Source of the DNA: Siniperca chuatsi
Taxonomy: Eukaryota; Chordata; Actinopteri; Centrarchiformes; Sinipercidae
Length of the DNA: 64,000 bases
Direction: 5' to 3'
Assembly (NCBI RefSeq): GCF_020085105.1
Contig: NC_058065.1
Coordinates: 2,978,218-3,042,217 of the forward strand
Under the pieces are notes generated by a model. It did no database searches, was not told the DNA's origin, and saw only the letters and a list, made by a program, of their open reading frames with translations. Of this stretch, positions 23,981 to 37,427 are shown piece by piece (position 1 is the first letter of the stretch; every line of letters begins with the position of its first letter). Position numbers and translations under genes: made by a program.

Positions 23981-25559
23981 TACCTGAATTGACTAATTAA
24001 GTTACGTTTTCTTCCTTCCACAGATTTCTTCCATAACATGTCTTCTTTCAGAATAGTGGAAAGAAAACATCCAAAATACACATTTAGGTGTTTATTTTAC
24101 TACACTGTCTATTTGCGTCTGTAGATTTCTCCTAAATTCACCCAAAACTTGCATTACATAAAGCCTCATTTGCATATTTAAACATGAACATTTTCAGCAA
24201 ACTTGTAATGCAAAAAATAATTGTCTTAATGTAAGTAATCAACTGGGGAAATTTCATGGTGATAAAACTTAATAAAATGTCTACCCTCTTCACCTGTAGC
24301 GTCTCCCCTTAAATGTCCTTAACATAAGCATCTCGTTTAGCCTCCTAAACACCATTTTGATTAATGGTGTTTACAGCAATCAGGGATGCTTTACAACACA
24401 CACAACTCTTGTTTTCTCTGGAAACATCACGATACAATTCCACTGAAAGCTGATAATTGATAATATTGAATTATTGCCCAGCCCTGCAGCCACACAGTTT
24501 ACATTACCACTGTGTCTTGAAGACTCAGTGACAAAAGCGCAATCTGATTTTAAGCCAGAAAATCCAACAGGCTTTGAGTGAAATCTGCTCCTCTCTCCAC
24601 CACTGACCTGAGAAATGTGCCGGTCTGACTGAGGCTGCAACATGTCCTCACCCAAAACCTCTCTTCCCTCTTCACGGTGTCTGAATGCCGACGGTTTAAT
24701 GAGAAAATGAGCTGCAGCACATGATGCAGACAGACTCTCTCTGTCTCTCAGGGTTGTTCACGAGCCATCCAAGGTAACAGGCTGGTGGGTGAGCTGCCAA
24801 AAACAGGCCTGTTCATGACGAGCTCAGAGCGAGCTGCCAGCGTCCCGTCGCTTGCAGCGGAAGACCGAGTGTGTCACCGGTTTACATGTCAGCTTCCGGG
24901 AGAGAGACACAGAGGGAGAGAGAGAGAGAGAGGTTGTTGGCGTCAATCGCCCTGCCGATAGCCTGGCAGGCCAACCGCCATCCCTCTGCACAAGTTAATC
25001 AATACTGGCCAGGGTTGTGTGGGAACGTGACTGTGTGCAGGGGAGGATGCTGCCGGTGGTAGCGGGATCATTGCACGTGTGTTTGTATGGTGTGTGTGTG
25101 TTTGTATGGTGTGTGTGTCATCACGTGTCAGACAGAAACACTGACAAGAGGCAGGTCAGATGGGTTAGGACATGACAAGAGCAGCAGCGTGGCAGTGCTG
25201 AAGAAAATGCTCTCCAGGAAACCCAGTTTCTTACTGTTTTTTAACAGTTTTTAGGCATTTCAAGCTAATTCATTAGCTGGATTGGCACTACAGTGTATAT
25301 GTGGACTAAGCAGTTTTCGTGTCCACCTCAAAGTGGAGAGTTTGGACATGACCTTTAACAATGTTCGCAGCTGTTTCTCCAGAGCACTGGTGTCTGCCCA
25401 TCTGGATCAAATCTATTTTCTGTCTGCTGCACAATAAAAAAACCCATTTTTCTTAGTTGTAGCTCATTTTCCTAATCCAAAAAAAGGATCAAACCAGGTA
25501 TATACATTTTAGTTTTTTAAGTAAAATCTGAATTTCAGGACTCACTTTTTGACTTAATT

Positions 25560-25760
25560 GTTAAGGGAATAGTTTGACATTTTGGGAAAAAGGCTTATCC
25601 GCTTTCTTACAGGGAGTTAGATGAGATTAATATCACTCTCATGTCTGAATGGTAAACTGGGGACAGCAGCTGGTTAGCTTAGCTTAGCATAAAGACTGGA
25701 AACAGGGGAAATTAAGCTAACTGGGGCAAGCGTATTTTCAAAAATGTCAAACTATTGCTT
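25560..25760. repeat. Percomorph dispersed repeat (TTAGCTTAGCTT family), copy 2
   Basis: TAGTTTGACATTTTGGGAAA, TCTCATGTCTGAATGGTAAACT, GGTTAGCTTAGCTTAGCATAAAGACTGGAAACAGGGG. Closer to the consensus I remember than the copy at 15625. Confidence 0.7.
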
Positions 25761-26535
25761 TCAGCTTCTTTTTGCAGGGTATATTTACTGATTATTATGG
25801 AATGATGAACAACGGAAACATTTTTCAAGTAATGCTGTGAATTGCAAATACAGTTTGATCACCACGTAGTTGCCGCCACAGTTAATTGCTACTTTAAATT
25901 TCAAACTAGCCAGCTTAAGCCCATCTTAAAAAAAGCATATCTTTCTCATAGAAGCAGCTTTGGGAAAAGAGGAACGTCAAAAGAAGAACAGAAAAGTGCT
26001 TTTTAAACTGTGGTGATTGTGGCGATCGGATGATGAAGGTGTTTAAAGACCAAGATTTTGCGTCTTCCTTCAAAATCTACAACAAAAGCTATGGTGTCGA
26101 AATGCAAAAACAAATAATCTCAGTTTCTGTTCAGATCTGAATGACAGTCAGGCTCATAATGAAACCAAAACCATCGGAAAAGGGGAAATTATGAGAAGGA
26201 AGTTTTATTGGAAGAAGGTGACTCACAGGTGACTCGTGACTTTTTTACAGAACAAGAACAGCATTACGTGACTTGTGCAGGTGATTATTATTTGCAGCGG
26301 TCGACGGCTCGCACCCACAAAACACCCGCACAGCTCAGCTCCGGGAGATTAGGCACGACCGCCGGCGCCAAGAGGCCGAGGCGTTCTCTTGCCTCCTCAG
26401 ACACTCGCTGAGCAGGTTACATAAGGCTGAGGGTGAATGGGCTGCTCCAGTTATAACACCACATGGAGCTACTGTCATCTCTGATTGGGCAGAATGTGGA
26501 GAATCTGCTGATAGGGAATCTGCGTGAAGAGGAAG

Positions 26536-26570
26536 AGAGGAGGAGGAGGAGGAGGACGACGACGACGACA
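26536..26570. repeat. (AGG)n then (ACG)n trinucleotide tract
   Basis: Short purine-rich AGG run passing into GACGACGAC. It lies in a GC-richer patch (about 26200-26640) that shows short open frames on both strands but no exon borders. Confidence 0.9.
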
Positions 26571-26644
26571 CAGAGGTCTTTGTTCATGTCAGACCCCCCC
26601 CCTGCCCCCCGGCAGACTGCTGAGAGGGCAGCATCGAACACATG

Positions 26645-26890
26645 CTTCTAGACAAACTATTTTAGTCTATAAAATGTCATAAAATAATGAAACATCACAA
26701 GTTCACAAAGCTCAAGGTACGACCAACAGTCCAAAACCCCAAAGATATTCAGTTTACAAAGATATAAAACAGCAATTCCTCACATTTGAGAAGCTGGAAC
26801 CACAGTATGTTTGGCCTTTTTGCTTGATAAATGTCTTAAATGTCAAGGGAATTAATCAATTGATTAATCAACTAATCATTTCAGTACGAG
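26645..26890. repeat. Fish ATTAATC-family repeat
   Basis: TTTAGTCTATAAAATGTCATAAAATAATG, CCAACAGTCCAAAACCCCAAAGATATTCAGTTTAC, TCACATTTGAGAAGCTGGAACCA, then ATTAATCAATTGATTAATCAACTAATC at the end. A nearly full copy. Confidence 0.68.
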
Positions 26891-28994
26891 TGGAGATGCA
26901 GGCAGGCTTCATCACTCCTATCAGTTCCCAGTAAGCTTTGTGATTTACAGGTCAAATGACATGTAAATTTGACAACATTTTGTTGAAAAGTGAAAGTTTC
27001 TTAGAAGTATTGTTTACATATTGCTATACTTTGTAGGCCTGAGGCTTGAAACTTGGAGTCGAGTCAGACCTACGTCACAGAATCTGGCTTGAATCTTGAA
27101 AGCAAAATGTTAAAATTTCAGATTCTGACTTGGGAAAATCCTGGAAACATGAAAAATAAATACGACTGTCACAAAGGTCTTGCAAAGCCACACGGCTTGA
27201 ATATATAATCATTAGGTCTCTGCAGTTAAAGGGCTTTAATGGTGTCCATTTAGTCCTGAAACTTTTTTTAAAGTTTTCTAATGAAAAGCTGTCTTCACAC
27301 CAGCATTATCAAGCAACGCGCTGCCGATGAGCAAATGCTAATTCCTCGTAGATTACTTTGTAACATGAGTAATTCTGAAATGAACTTTCCACAGTTGTAA
27401 AATCCTTCCTCATAGTATTATTAAACTACTATGCAGCGTTTTGGCTTCTGATAAACCTTCTTTTTTTGTTTTGTTTTTTACTCAGCGCCATTTTTAGTTT
27501 GAACACCTGGTAAAAGCCTTTAAAGCGGCTCTCCAGCGTTCATACGGTCGGGGGGACTCACGAGAGACAGATTTTTTTTAAAGAATGGATAAAATTGAGG
27601 CAGCAGAAGCCGAGGTGTCCTGACTTTTAGTCTCTAGAATGGGTCGAGCTTCAAAACCTCTGTCTCAACTCAACAGGGGATTTTATTAGAGCATCATATC
27701 AGGGTTAATATTTCAGACTTCAGAAACCTCCCTCCTGAGCCACAGAACATTATTAATAAGTGTTTTCACATAAGGAGCGCAAAATACTTTTCATTTTTCT
27801 CAACTCCATGAGCAAAATATTTTCAGGCACCAAAACTTATTAACTTCAAGCACAAATGTTTAGACATTTTACTGTTTGTTTGACTCAACGAGGATGAAAA
27901 GCTCTGACAGCTTAACCGCCGGTCTCTGCTGCGTCCGAGCAGCGTTGATAATCCTCGTATCGGTGTCGTCTGTTCACAGCAGAGACAAAGATAATGAGAT
28001 TGAACGTTAGAGGCGAGGTCGGCCCTTTAACAATCACTAACGCTTTCTGTCCTTTTTGACCATCGTTCTCCACCTGCAGGCTCCTCTCAGGTGTCATCAG
28101 ACCTGCAGCAGCATGAACTAAATACATTCTTACATAACTGCCAACCTCCTACAATAAAGGCTTCTCCTTTCCACGCCGTCTTCATCCTGCTGCTTAGTAT
28201 GACTGAACAGCCCCCAGCCAGCACACTGTTTCCCCTGTCCGCCGCCGCCGCCCTGAGGGAGCCGCTCAGGAATATCAATGATGTTCGTTCCCGTGGAGGA
28301 GAAACTAAACGCAGGGTTACAGCTTGAATGCTGGCAGAGCCACAAAAATATTACCTCAGTATTTCTTTCTTTCTTTGAGGTGTGATGTCAGGAAATCTGT
28401 GAAGTTTCGCACCAAAGTTTCAAGAGCGTAAGAAAGACGACGCCTGCGAACGTGACTGCTGCTGTGACAGACAGGACGTCCCAGAGATATCAGGTGATTT
28501 CTGTGTGATTCGTAGCTTCGGGAGAGAGCAGCGCAAGTTCTTAAACACTGACTGCACTGTCCCGCAGCACAAATGTTTCCAAATGAGTAGAGTAGTGTAT
28601 TTAACTTCAGTTCGTCCCTTCCCATGAGCACACACAACCTTACAGATTCATTTCGGCCACTTTAAAGCCTCGGTCGGTTCCATCTGTCGCAGCCTCGTTC
28701 TGTGATTTAGGTGGACAAAGCGTGACAGGACGTTTGTCTGAACACACAATATTTCAACTATGTACGTAGAATATACAGTAAATACCTGGTCAACGAGAGC
28801 AGCCACATTCAACTCCACAAATAAGGAAAAGAAAACTCTTGAAAGTGTCATCCTCTCTTCTCAGTTCATAAAGGCACATGTTGCTTCAGGCGCAGTAAAT
28901 CAGACCGCGGCTGGTCGTGGCTAAAGTCTTTATGGTGACAAGTTGCATTTGGCGCAGCTTACTAAGCTAAATGTGAAATAAAAAGCCAATTTTA

Positions 28995-29280
28995 ATTATA
29001 GCTGCATCGATAGCTCGATTCATCGATTAGTCGATCGAAAGAAAAATAATCAGCAACTATTTTGATAATCGATTAATCGTTTAAATCCTTTTTTAAACTA
29101 AAATGTCAAACGTTTGACGGTTCAACGCTCTCAAATGTGAGAATTTGCTACTTTTCTTGGATCTTACATGACAGTAAATTGAATCTTTGGGCGTTGGACT
29201 GTTGGCCGGACAAAACAAAACATTCGAAGACGTCACCTTGTGCCCTAGGATAGCGATTAATCGTTAGCTGCAGCCCTAAT
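28995..29280. repeat. Fish ATTAATC-family repeat
   Basis: AGCTGCATCGATAGCTCGATTCATCGATTAGTCG, ATTTTGATAATCGATTAATCG, and an inverted-looking right end AGCGATTAATCGTTAGCTGCAGCCCTAAT. Confidence 0.62.
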
Positions 29281-30534
29281 TTCTGTAACGCTCCAAAATG
29301 GCAGCCTTGCTAAGAAATGAGATGATTTGTTTAACGTAAAAGATTGGGGGAAATCAAAATAGGGAAAAATAAAAGTTCAGTTTAAAGATGAGACTCCTTC
29401 ACAAGAGGTTAAGAGTCCTGAAAGAGTTAATTTCATTTCTCCCTTGTTTGTCTGGGTGGAGATTTTCACAGAGAATTCCCAGTGAAGGAACTAACAGGTG
29501 ACAGGTGAGTCTTACGGCGTGTTTGCCTGATTGACAGGTGTCTCCTCCTCCCAAAATGTGGCTCTAAAGATGGCAGCGAGTCGTAAACACAAACTCCAAC
29601 TGTTCCTTCAAAAATATCTGGGTGATATCACGACCATGTTTTCCTACCGTCTGTAATTTCAGCATGTTCTCACTATATTACTCAACCAAGGAGTTTGGGA
29701 GACAATTCAAACTCCGCTTTTGTGTGAAAGACAACGTTCAGGCTCGCGTCCGTTTGAGTTGTGAAAGGACTTGAGAGCGCTGAGCAGAGTCGTATCACAC
29801 CAAGAGGAAACCGAAACTACCAAACCCAGAGAAGCAGCGAGAAAATGTACACAACACAGTGAAGACAGGAAACCTCAAAACTATTAAAAAATACTAAAAA
29901 ATTCACATTTTGCCAGAAACAACTAACATTTTTCCTGATTTCTGGTTGACTAGAAAACCAAACGGATAAATGTCTGCAATAACACTTAATTGCACTTTGA
30001 CACGTGCAGCACAGAGGTACGCATGATTCTCTCTGCTCGCCCTTACGTGCCACCTCCGATAACTGTGCGCCATGTGTGATCGCACGACGGGAGGGTCGAT
30101 GCCACTCGGGAGGGTTTCCAACGTGAGGAGCTGCAATCAACCCAATTATTTCCAGCTTCAATGCTTCAGCCACAGAGAATAACGCAGCGCCGCCCTCTGC
30201 GCTCGCAGCCTGCTGAGGTCACAGAGGTGACTTAAACATTATAACAGGAAGCTGCTTTTAATTTGTACCTGAAGATAAAAGTCCGCATCCTGTCGCCCCT
30301 CTCCAGCGACAAGAGCCGCTGCAAAATGTAACAAGACTAATTCTCTTTACTATCCGACTAGTTGATTTAATAGAACAGTGTGTCAAACTGTTCCTCTGCA
30401 GATGAAGAGGAGTCAAGAACAGAAGGGGAATGAAACGCTTTGATACTGATGAGACGTTCACAGGTACTGATGCCTGAGGGACAGCGGAGGGACGGGGCAG
30501 AGGTGATACAGACAGCGCATGAGGGGCAGATTTT

Positions 30535-30790
30535 CGGCTGAAATGATCAGTAGATTAGTTGCTTAGTTCATCTTTGAAGTCATTGAATGCCAAACATTCC
30601 CTGCTTCCAGCTTCTGCAGTGTGAGGATTTACTGCGTTTCTCTGTTTTATGTCATTTATACTGAATATCTCTGGGTTTCGGACTGTTGGTATGTGAAGAT
30701 GTCATGAACCGCTTCGCTATTTACTGACATTTTAGACTAAACACTTGTGAAAAAGTAATCAATAGACTCATCAGTAACATAGCAAATACA
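30535..30790. repeat. Fish ATTAATC-family repeat
   Basis: CTTCTGCAGTGTGAGGATTTACTGC, TTTATGTCATTTATACTGAATATCTCTGGGTTT, GGACTGTTGG, ACATTTTAGACTAAACA and AATCAATAGACTCATCAG words in family order. Confidence 0.6.
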
Positions 30791-30899
30791 TAAATAATAA
30801 CACACAATTCAGAGGTACACTGCATAATGCAGTATGTAATAAGTATTGCAGTATTTTGTATGCAGTTTCAGGATATTTGATGAGGTTTAAAGACTCTGT

Positions 30900-31110
30900 T
30901 AGGGCAGTAACAAATGATTATTTTGACAATATAATAATTTTTTAATGTAACCAACTGATCGTTTCAAGTCATAAAATATAAGGTCTTCAAATGTCTTGTT
31001 AGTCCGATCAACAGTCCAAAACAGAGAAAAGCAGGAGTCAAATTTTGCAGTTTTGCTTGATAAATGATCTAATCGTTCCATTTTCTGTCTAATCAATGAA
31101 TCTGCTAATC
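30900..31110. repeat. Fish ATTAATC-family repeat
   Basis: GCAGTAACAAATGATTATTTTGACAATATAATAATT, CAAATGTCTTGTTAGTCCGATCAACAGTCCAAAAC, TGCTTGATAAATGATCTAATCG, CTGTCTAATCAATGAATCTGCTAATC. Confidence 0.6.
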
Positions 31111-33139
31111 TTTTCCGCCTGAACAGATAAAAACAGGGGACAAACCGAAGCGCTTCAGCAGTGTCCGATTCTGTAGCGTGAGCAGGATTTCTGCACAAAC
31201 TAGTCCAGGATCCAAAAAAAAAGGAAGCGCGTTTAGCAGGAAGCAGCAACAGTTTTCAGAGAGTCTCCTGGGGCTGCCGGGTCCGCCTCCCTGCACCTGT
31301 CAGCTCCAACAACAAGCTCTCATACTCCGAACAAACATCTGGCCCGCAGCAGCCCGCAGGTCTCAGCTCACTGTTTGAGACTGTACACTAATTAGCTCAT
31401 GTCGGTGCACCTATCATCACTGCTGTACCCTGAACGCCTCGTGGCAAACTCTGACATGCTTCCTGCAGATTGCTCAGACTGCTGCCGATGCTGGTAGGAA
31501 ACACGACACGGCAAAAAAAATGCAACGCGAGAATTCAACCTGTGTGTGTTTACACGAACAGCTGAAGCTCTTTACTGATGTCACACTTCATCCCACATTC
31601 ATGTGAAGGTGGAGGAACGTGGGAATGCGTCACTGACGCTGTAGGTCGCTGCGCATGAACGCAACTTAAATGTTGAGGTAATGCCACAGCGGGTGAAACT
31701 TTGTGACGTGTCATTAAAAAGGTGTTTAAAAAAACGTCTGACACACATGTAGTTCTGGTTGAAAGTCAAAGCTAAAAAAAGTCATTTTATTTAAAGATGA
31801 TAATTATTTAAAGGATGTATTTAAGCATGTAAAAAAAATAAATAAATTGGAAGTCTTTAAAAAGTAAATAGTTGGAACTCTGCTCAGAAATGTAAACTTC
31901 TCGTAGCGGGTTCATTTGTTTCTATTCATTTTATTCTGTTTTATTCAGACGCATTCATATTCTTCCTGTTGTGTCTAAGATGAGCGACAAGAAACATCAC
32001 ATCTAGCTGCCATCTTTGTTTGGTTAAAGTTCAAAGTCATTCATCCACATGCAGGTACAAGTTATCAGTGCACAACATGGACAACACAGCAATACAGACA
32101 AAGCAATCGTGTAAGGATGTCTCTAACAAGTCCAGCGTCTTCAATATTTTTGTCTATTTTAGTGTTAATTATCTCTCGATCGAACCACGTTTTCTTGTGC
32201 AAACCAAATTCATCAAATGACGAATATTATGAATCTTTCACCAACCTGAATGTACTTATATTGCAACAGCTACAACGACCAATGACATCTTACCATGAGA
32301 TCAAGTAACCAATCAGCGAGCAGCCAAGGGAGGAAATACACGAACTGATGGATAAAAAAAAGTCATTATTGTTACGTTTATCATTATCAAAGAGGGTAAA
32401 GCTGATCATTTATCTTGACACAGATTTTAGGCAACACTGTGATTCTGAACGTAACCATCAATGCAAGTCTCAAATGTAAAAAACGATGATTCAACAAGAG
32501 GCACAAACTGTAGCTGGGCCTGCACAGCGGACTGCGACTGCACGTTTATCAGATCACAGTGACGCCGCAGCAGCAGCGGAGAATAAACATCATACTCAGA
32601 CAGACCGGAGGGGGAGACGGGGGAGGGAGGACGCGAGCAGCACCATGCCGGAGATGTTGACCCACTAGTGGATCCGAAGCGACGTGTTTTGGCATTTTCA
32701 TTCCCCCGGCGGGCTGCAGAGCTCGAGCCGTGCCGCCTGACTGCGCTGATAAGACGGCAGCCTGACACACAGTGAATACACAAAGAGCCCGTTCGAGGTC
32801 TGCAGGGTCCTCTCGCTGTTTCATAACTTCAGTCTGTGAAGCTCAAAACACGTCACGAGTTATTTTTGAGATGAAATACTGTCTTTCGCTTTCCTTCAAC
32901 CTGCCTTGTCTGCCTCTGCTTCAGTTATCCGACATTTCCCAGAATGCCTTTCATTGACCTCCAGGATGCACGAATCCAGTTAACCTGCACTGGATTATAG
33001 GTGAAGGTGCAACAAGTAAGACACTTTAATCAAAATTCATCCTTGCTTGTAGCTGCAATGCATTTACTCATCTACTCAGCCTCTGAAAACCGTTGTAAAA
33101 CGTCTTCTGTGGCTCTGCAGGAGCTTTGTTAAGTTTGAG

Positions 33140-33380
33140 AAAATAACCCTGGTGACGTCACAGTGATGTCATCGGGGTTGCATCCGACTGGGCTGGAGAC
33201 TTTATTAACAGAGAGCCTGTGTTACAACCTGGGGGGTGTGGTGTTTGAAAGACAAGGGTATTTAAAAGGCAGTAAGGGTTCAAATGAAAAGACACAACTG
33301 AGCTGCATTATGGGAAATGTAGGATCCAGTGTTTTGGGGGGTTTGACCCACACTAGGGACTAAATGTCTGGGTATCTCGG
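33140..33380. repeat. Fish dispersed repeat with a CRE palindrome
   Basis: CCTGGTGACGTCACAGTGATGTCATCGGGGTTG, CATTATGGGAAATGTAGGATCCAGTGTTTTGG and GGTTTGACCCACACTAGGGACTAAATG are words I associate with a percomorph repeat. The TGACGTCA at 33153-33160 is a perfect CRE. Confidence 0.5.
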
Positions 33381-34439
33381 CCTGTGCTGCTTGTAATCTC
33401 TCTCCAGCAGGTCCCCGAACTTTATTGAAGCACTGTGCTAAATCGCTCAAGTCCCCCTTAAATAGAAAAAAGGGTAAACGTCCAGCTAGTCAACTCGTGA
33501 AGTCTGAGCTTTCAGAAAATGTCCATTTCTGAAGTTGTGAATGCCACACCAGAGACGTGGCCTCGTTTTCTGATGGCAAACTCCACTGGAGCTTTCGGAG
33601 GACATCTGCGCGCGACATCACATCATCTACTAACCAGGTAATTAAAAATAAATATGACAAGTGAACGTGGGTCATGGTGCTCACGCGGAGACAGAGAGAT
33701 TACTCTAAAGACACAGTCCTACATCGTCCTGTCACTGTTCTCACTTCAAATTAATAAAACAAAGATGAAATCAAACTCATCGTGCAGGGAGGACCCCTGG
33801 GTGTCATCAACCTCCAAAGCTTCTCACACATTTCCGTGAGCCAAAAATAGAAACACATTAAAAGCTTCAGGCTCCAAGTTAATCCGGGGCCTTTTCAAGT
33901 CATCTATAACTAGAGTTAAACCCAGAACCAGTTGGTCTGTTGATAACTCTCTATAAGAAGTCAACAAATAGATTTCTTTAAATGTTCTGTCTGACTGAGG
34001 AAAGACGCGAATCCTCACATCTGAGAAGCTGGATCAGAGTTTGACAAAGAAACTTTAATTCTTCCTCTACACTGAATCAAAAGGGGATTAAACTGAGTTT
34101 AAAACTGGTCCTCGGTTTGCGTGAGACCCCTTCAGGGACCACTGGGAGAGCTCAAACTCCAGAAACACATCCTCTATTCATCCATCCATCTGCTATAATG
34201 AGAAGCAATTGGCTCTGAGTGGATGATCGGCCCTGATGCGTCCATCCGGGTCAGACACCACCGACCTCCCTTACAGCCACCATATTGTAGATTCAACACC
34301 CCGCTGCTGCCTTCAGGAACCTGGCCTCCTCTCCTGTTGTTTACGTCAAAATGTCATCATGTTTGACAGCAGGTGTGTGCGCGCGCGTGTGTCTGAGACA
34401 AAAGGAGACGCACCGCGCGCGCGTTAATCGGCCACTCAC

Positions 34440-34641
34440 CATCATCCCCGACACGGTGACGCGCCTCGTCCGCGTCCACATCACGGCAAAAGGAGCCTCC
34501 TGAGCCCGAAACACCGACCATTTTTAACGTTTTCTTCCCCGACCTGGGTGCGTTCCCGTCGGTGAGGAGCTCCGTCTCTCCCCGGCAGCCTGCAGGGCGG
34601 TGGATCCCCGACCTGACTAGTCCTCCATGGGGGGAAAACAC
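34440..34641 (-). promoter_or_regulatory. CpG-rich block, probable non-coding first exon and promoter (tmem198?)
   Basis: A CpG-dense patch in AT-rich surroundings, with a strong minus-strand donor (GGGATGATG then GTGAGT) whose exon side ends at 34440. Joined to the acceptor at 11609 it gives a 5' leader; the frame open through this exon would meet a stop just before the tmem198 start, so it is not coding. The intron would be about 22.8 kb. The right edge, set here at 34641, is arbitrary. The link to tmem198 rests only on orientation and the lack of another downstream gene. Confidence 0.4.
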
Positions 34642-36145
34642 ACATAAACCGGGCTAATAATGATCAATAACCCGGGTTACATGCCTCATATAAAGCAGAA
34701 CTATGTGTGCAAATTGGAAATGAGGTGCTGGACCATCCAGGCTCTGGTCTGGATGGATGGACGGATGGAGGATGATGAGCCTCGCGGTGCGTCGGGTGAG
34801 GAAGGTGGCCTCCGCTGCAAAAAATGACGAGTCCGGACTTGTCAAAGCCTGCATCCCGTTTACTGAGAAACATAAAAGTCAGGAAACTCCGCAGCGGCTC
34901 CTAGAGGCTGAGATGTTAAACCCATCCCAAAATATCAACAAGCTGATGGTTAATAATATTGGAGGGTCTGTTAATGGACATTTATGGACTCAGAAGTAGT
35001 TTTTTAATTTAATGTCTGCGCTCTGTAAATGTGCAAATGGCAAATAAAAGTCACTTGAAATCTTTTGCAGCCGCACGAGCTCCTCACGGCGTCAAGCTGT
35101 TCAACATGAAGAGCACAGGAAGTTGGATCATTTAACCTTCAAAATAAAAATGACAAATTTGGGACGCACCTGGCCTTGGCTTGTTAGGACTTTGCTGTGT
35201 GCTGTCCTGCAGTCTTCCAGGTGATCCGGTCTCCAGGTATCTGGCATTTCAGGGCTCTCGTGCAGCCAAGAAGACATGACTGCTTTACACAGCTGCAATA
35301 ACATCTGGGGAGAAGACCCCACGCTGGTCCTTTGAGGCTGGATTTCCAACTGGGCCCCAGACCCCCAGGTGCCCAGAAAGGCCCGGGTTCAGGGTGTGTC
35401 AGTGGTTAGACTTATTGCAGACCTTCATGGTTTCACAGCAAACACGGTTCTATGCACTCTGATGGACAGAAAGCGTGAGGGACTGGGGCCAACAGGGGCC
35501 CGCAGTTTGTTTTTGTCCCATGGCCACCCAACAGATTAATCTGGCCATGTGGCCCTCAGCCAGTAGCATTCGTTATGTTTAATAAATCCAACAGACGGAT
35601 CTTCAGGAGCTGAATGTCTCGCTTTGAAATCTGGTTCCAGGTCAAAGTTGAGTAATAAAGCGTCTGACACGTTTTGACAAACTGGATCCTCGAGTTACGA
35701 ATCATTTCCTCAAATCTGCCCGTTTGTCTGCTGACTGTACTCGAGTCGGCTAATTTAATTCACAACTTGCCCCTCAAATTATTTGTAAATTAACTGAATG
35801 TGCAGAATTTATTTTTTTTAAACTGCCACTGAAATGCATTTGAATTTGAAGCTTGTGCAGTGATTGGCTTGTAACGCAAAAGTTAAATAACAAACCAAAC
35901 GACAAGAGCTTCATCTCTTACTTTAAAATCTGCTTCAAGATTAAAGTTTCTCTCAGATAAGGCAACCGTTTAAAGTTTGATTAATTGATATTAATTACAA
36001 TATGCAGAATTCCAGTACTTTCCCCATTGTTATTATGCTAAATTGTATCACTGTTTGCAACTCTTTCCCACTTATGCCACTGAACATTTCATTCACTGCA
36101 GCTCCAAGAACTAAATAAAGTAACACTGAGTGTACTTCCATGTGT

Positions 36146-36160
36146 CCAGCAGGGGGCTGC
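36146..36160 (+). promoter_or_regulatory. CTCF-like motif
   Basis: CCAGCAGGGGGCTGC matches the CTCF core closely. Same orientation as the two other motifs at 45463 and 45796, on the far side of the P450 gene. Confidence 0.45.
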
Positions 36161-36835
36161 AGAGAAACAGTCTTCAGTTTGCAGCTGTTGCCCCAGCTTT
36201 AGCTTCCCAGGACCCACAATGCTTTACTGTCAGCTTTTATTTTCACATCCGTTTTGTACAAATGGTCATTGAACATCTTTAACCAAATGGCATCAAGATA
36301 CAGGTCAACACCGCTCGCATTTACTGCAAATAAACCCTTCAAATCAACTCTTTTATTTCCACATTTAAACTCAAAAACACCAAATATTTAACTTTATTTA
36401 AGTTTTTTCGTTGTTGTTTTCTTCTTGTTCTTTTCTCTGCAACACAGTGCCGGTGAGAGAGGTGAAGCCAAACAAAAACACATCGAAAATATACATTTTT
36501 ATTTGTGCAACAGCTTTAAAAACATTGACAGCTCCATTACATATTAAAATACATTTTAGAAGACAAAACTACATACAAAGGAATATTAAACTGATATTTT
36601 GTGAGAATATTACGGTCATTAGAGTAAAGATGTATTACAATAAACTATTGCGCATCAGAGATAACATCCTGTTGGAATATTACATGAGACTGTGGCCTGA
36701 CAGGACTTTTTACTGACCAACACTAGAAGCTGTGGCTGCACTTATCTCCAGTTTTTTACTACTGTCACTGTAAAAAAGGAAAATATTTGTTATCGAAAGC
36801 AAAGTCTGAGCAACACTTTAATAAAAGAGGAAGAG

Positions 36836-37055
36836 TGTGTGTGTGTGTGTGTGGGGGGCGGGTATTACTAATGTTGTGGGGACATAAATCTCTTTACACA
36901 GTCACATTGTGGGGACTCGCCTTCTTTATATGGACAAAATGCAAGTTCCCATAACGTAAATCATTACATTTCAGGGTGAAGACTTGGTTTAAGGTTAGGT
37001 GAAGGTTAGGGTAAGTCTCCAGGGAATGAATGTAAGTCAATACACATATTGTATC
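36836..37055 (+). repeat. Fish TTGTGGGGAC repeat with GT tract
   Basis: A GT tract, then TGTTGTGGGGACATAAATCTC, TTTACACAGTCACATTGTGGGGACT, ACAAAATGCAAGTTCCCATAACGTAAATCATTAC, GAAGACTTGGTTTAAGGTTAGG and GGTTAGGGTAAG. I recognise the order as an abundant percomorph repeat. The GGTTAGGGT words belong to it and are not telomeric. Confidence 0.65.
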
Positions 37056-37333
37056 ATTTAGTAGACATTTGTGTGCTGAAAATACTTAAAGGGAAACTCC
37101 AGTATTCGTGTTGTTCACATACTCCCCACCTCTGTTGAAGAGATCTGGAAAATATGATGTAGTTCGGGGAAAGATGAAAGATGGATTTTAAAAACAGCAC
37201 AGCGACTGGTGTCAGGTTGGTCAGCTGCATTGTCACAAAAAGGAAACAAACGCAGCGCGAGTGGAACAAAGCGCTTCGTAACTCTGGTTAAAGTGCAGCA
37301 AACATGCCACAACTCTTCTCCTGCACACCAATA

Positions 37334-37339
37334 TTTATT
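37334..37339 (-). terminator. Polyadenylation signal of the CYP27-like gene
   Basis: Minus-strand AATAAA 89 bases after the stop codon at 37428, so the 3' untranslated region is short. Confidence 0.55.
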
Positions 37340-37427
37340 CAAAGGGCGTTTTGTTGGAGCTGCACTGGATACAACAGAAAGTCTGTAGGCTGTGTTGTTT
37401 GTCAGGAAACCCCGTGCGGCGCCCTCA

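Larger units (their letters stand above)
34642..37333. other. Intergenic stretch between the CpG block and the P450 gene
   Basis: No exon found. It holds a CTCF-like site at 36146-36160 and a fish repeat at 36836-37055. The rest is AT-rich and unassigned. Confidence 0.55.

Noticed and set aside
26208-26411. 67-codon frame in a GC-richer patch
   Set aside because: Frames are open on both strands across a trinucleotide repeat zone; no splice structure or motif supports a gene.
32427-32824. Overlapping minus-strand frames in a CpG-richer patch
   Set aside because: No splice sites in consistent phase and no protein similarity; more likely regulatory or composition-driven.
36985-37015. Telomere-like GGTTAGGGT words
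   Set aside because: They are a fixed part of the abundant fish TTGTGGGGAC repeat.
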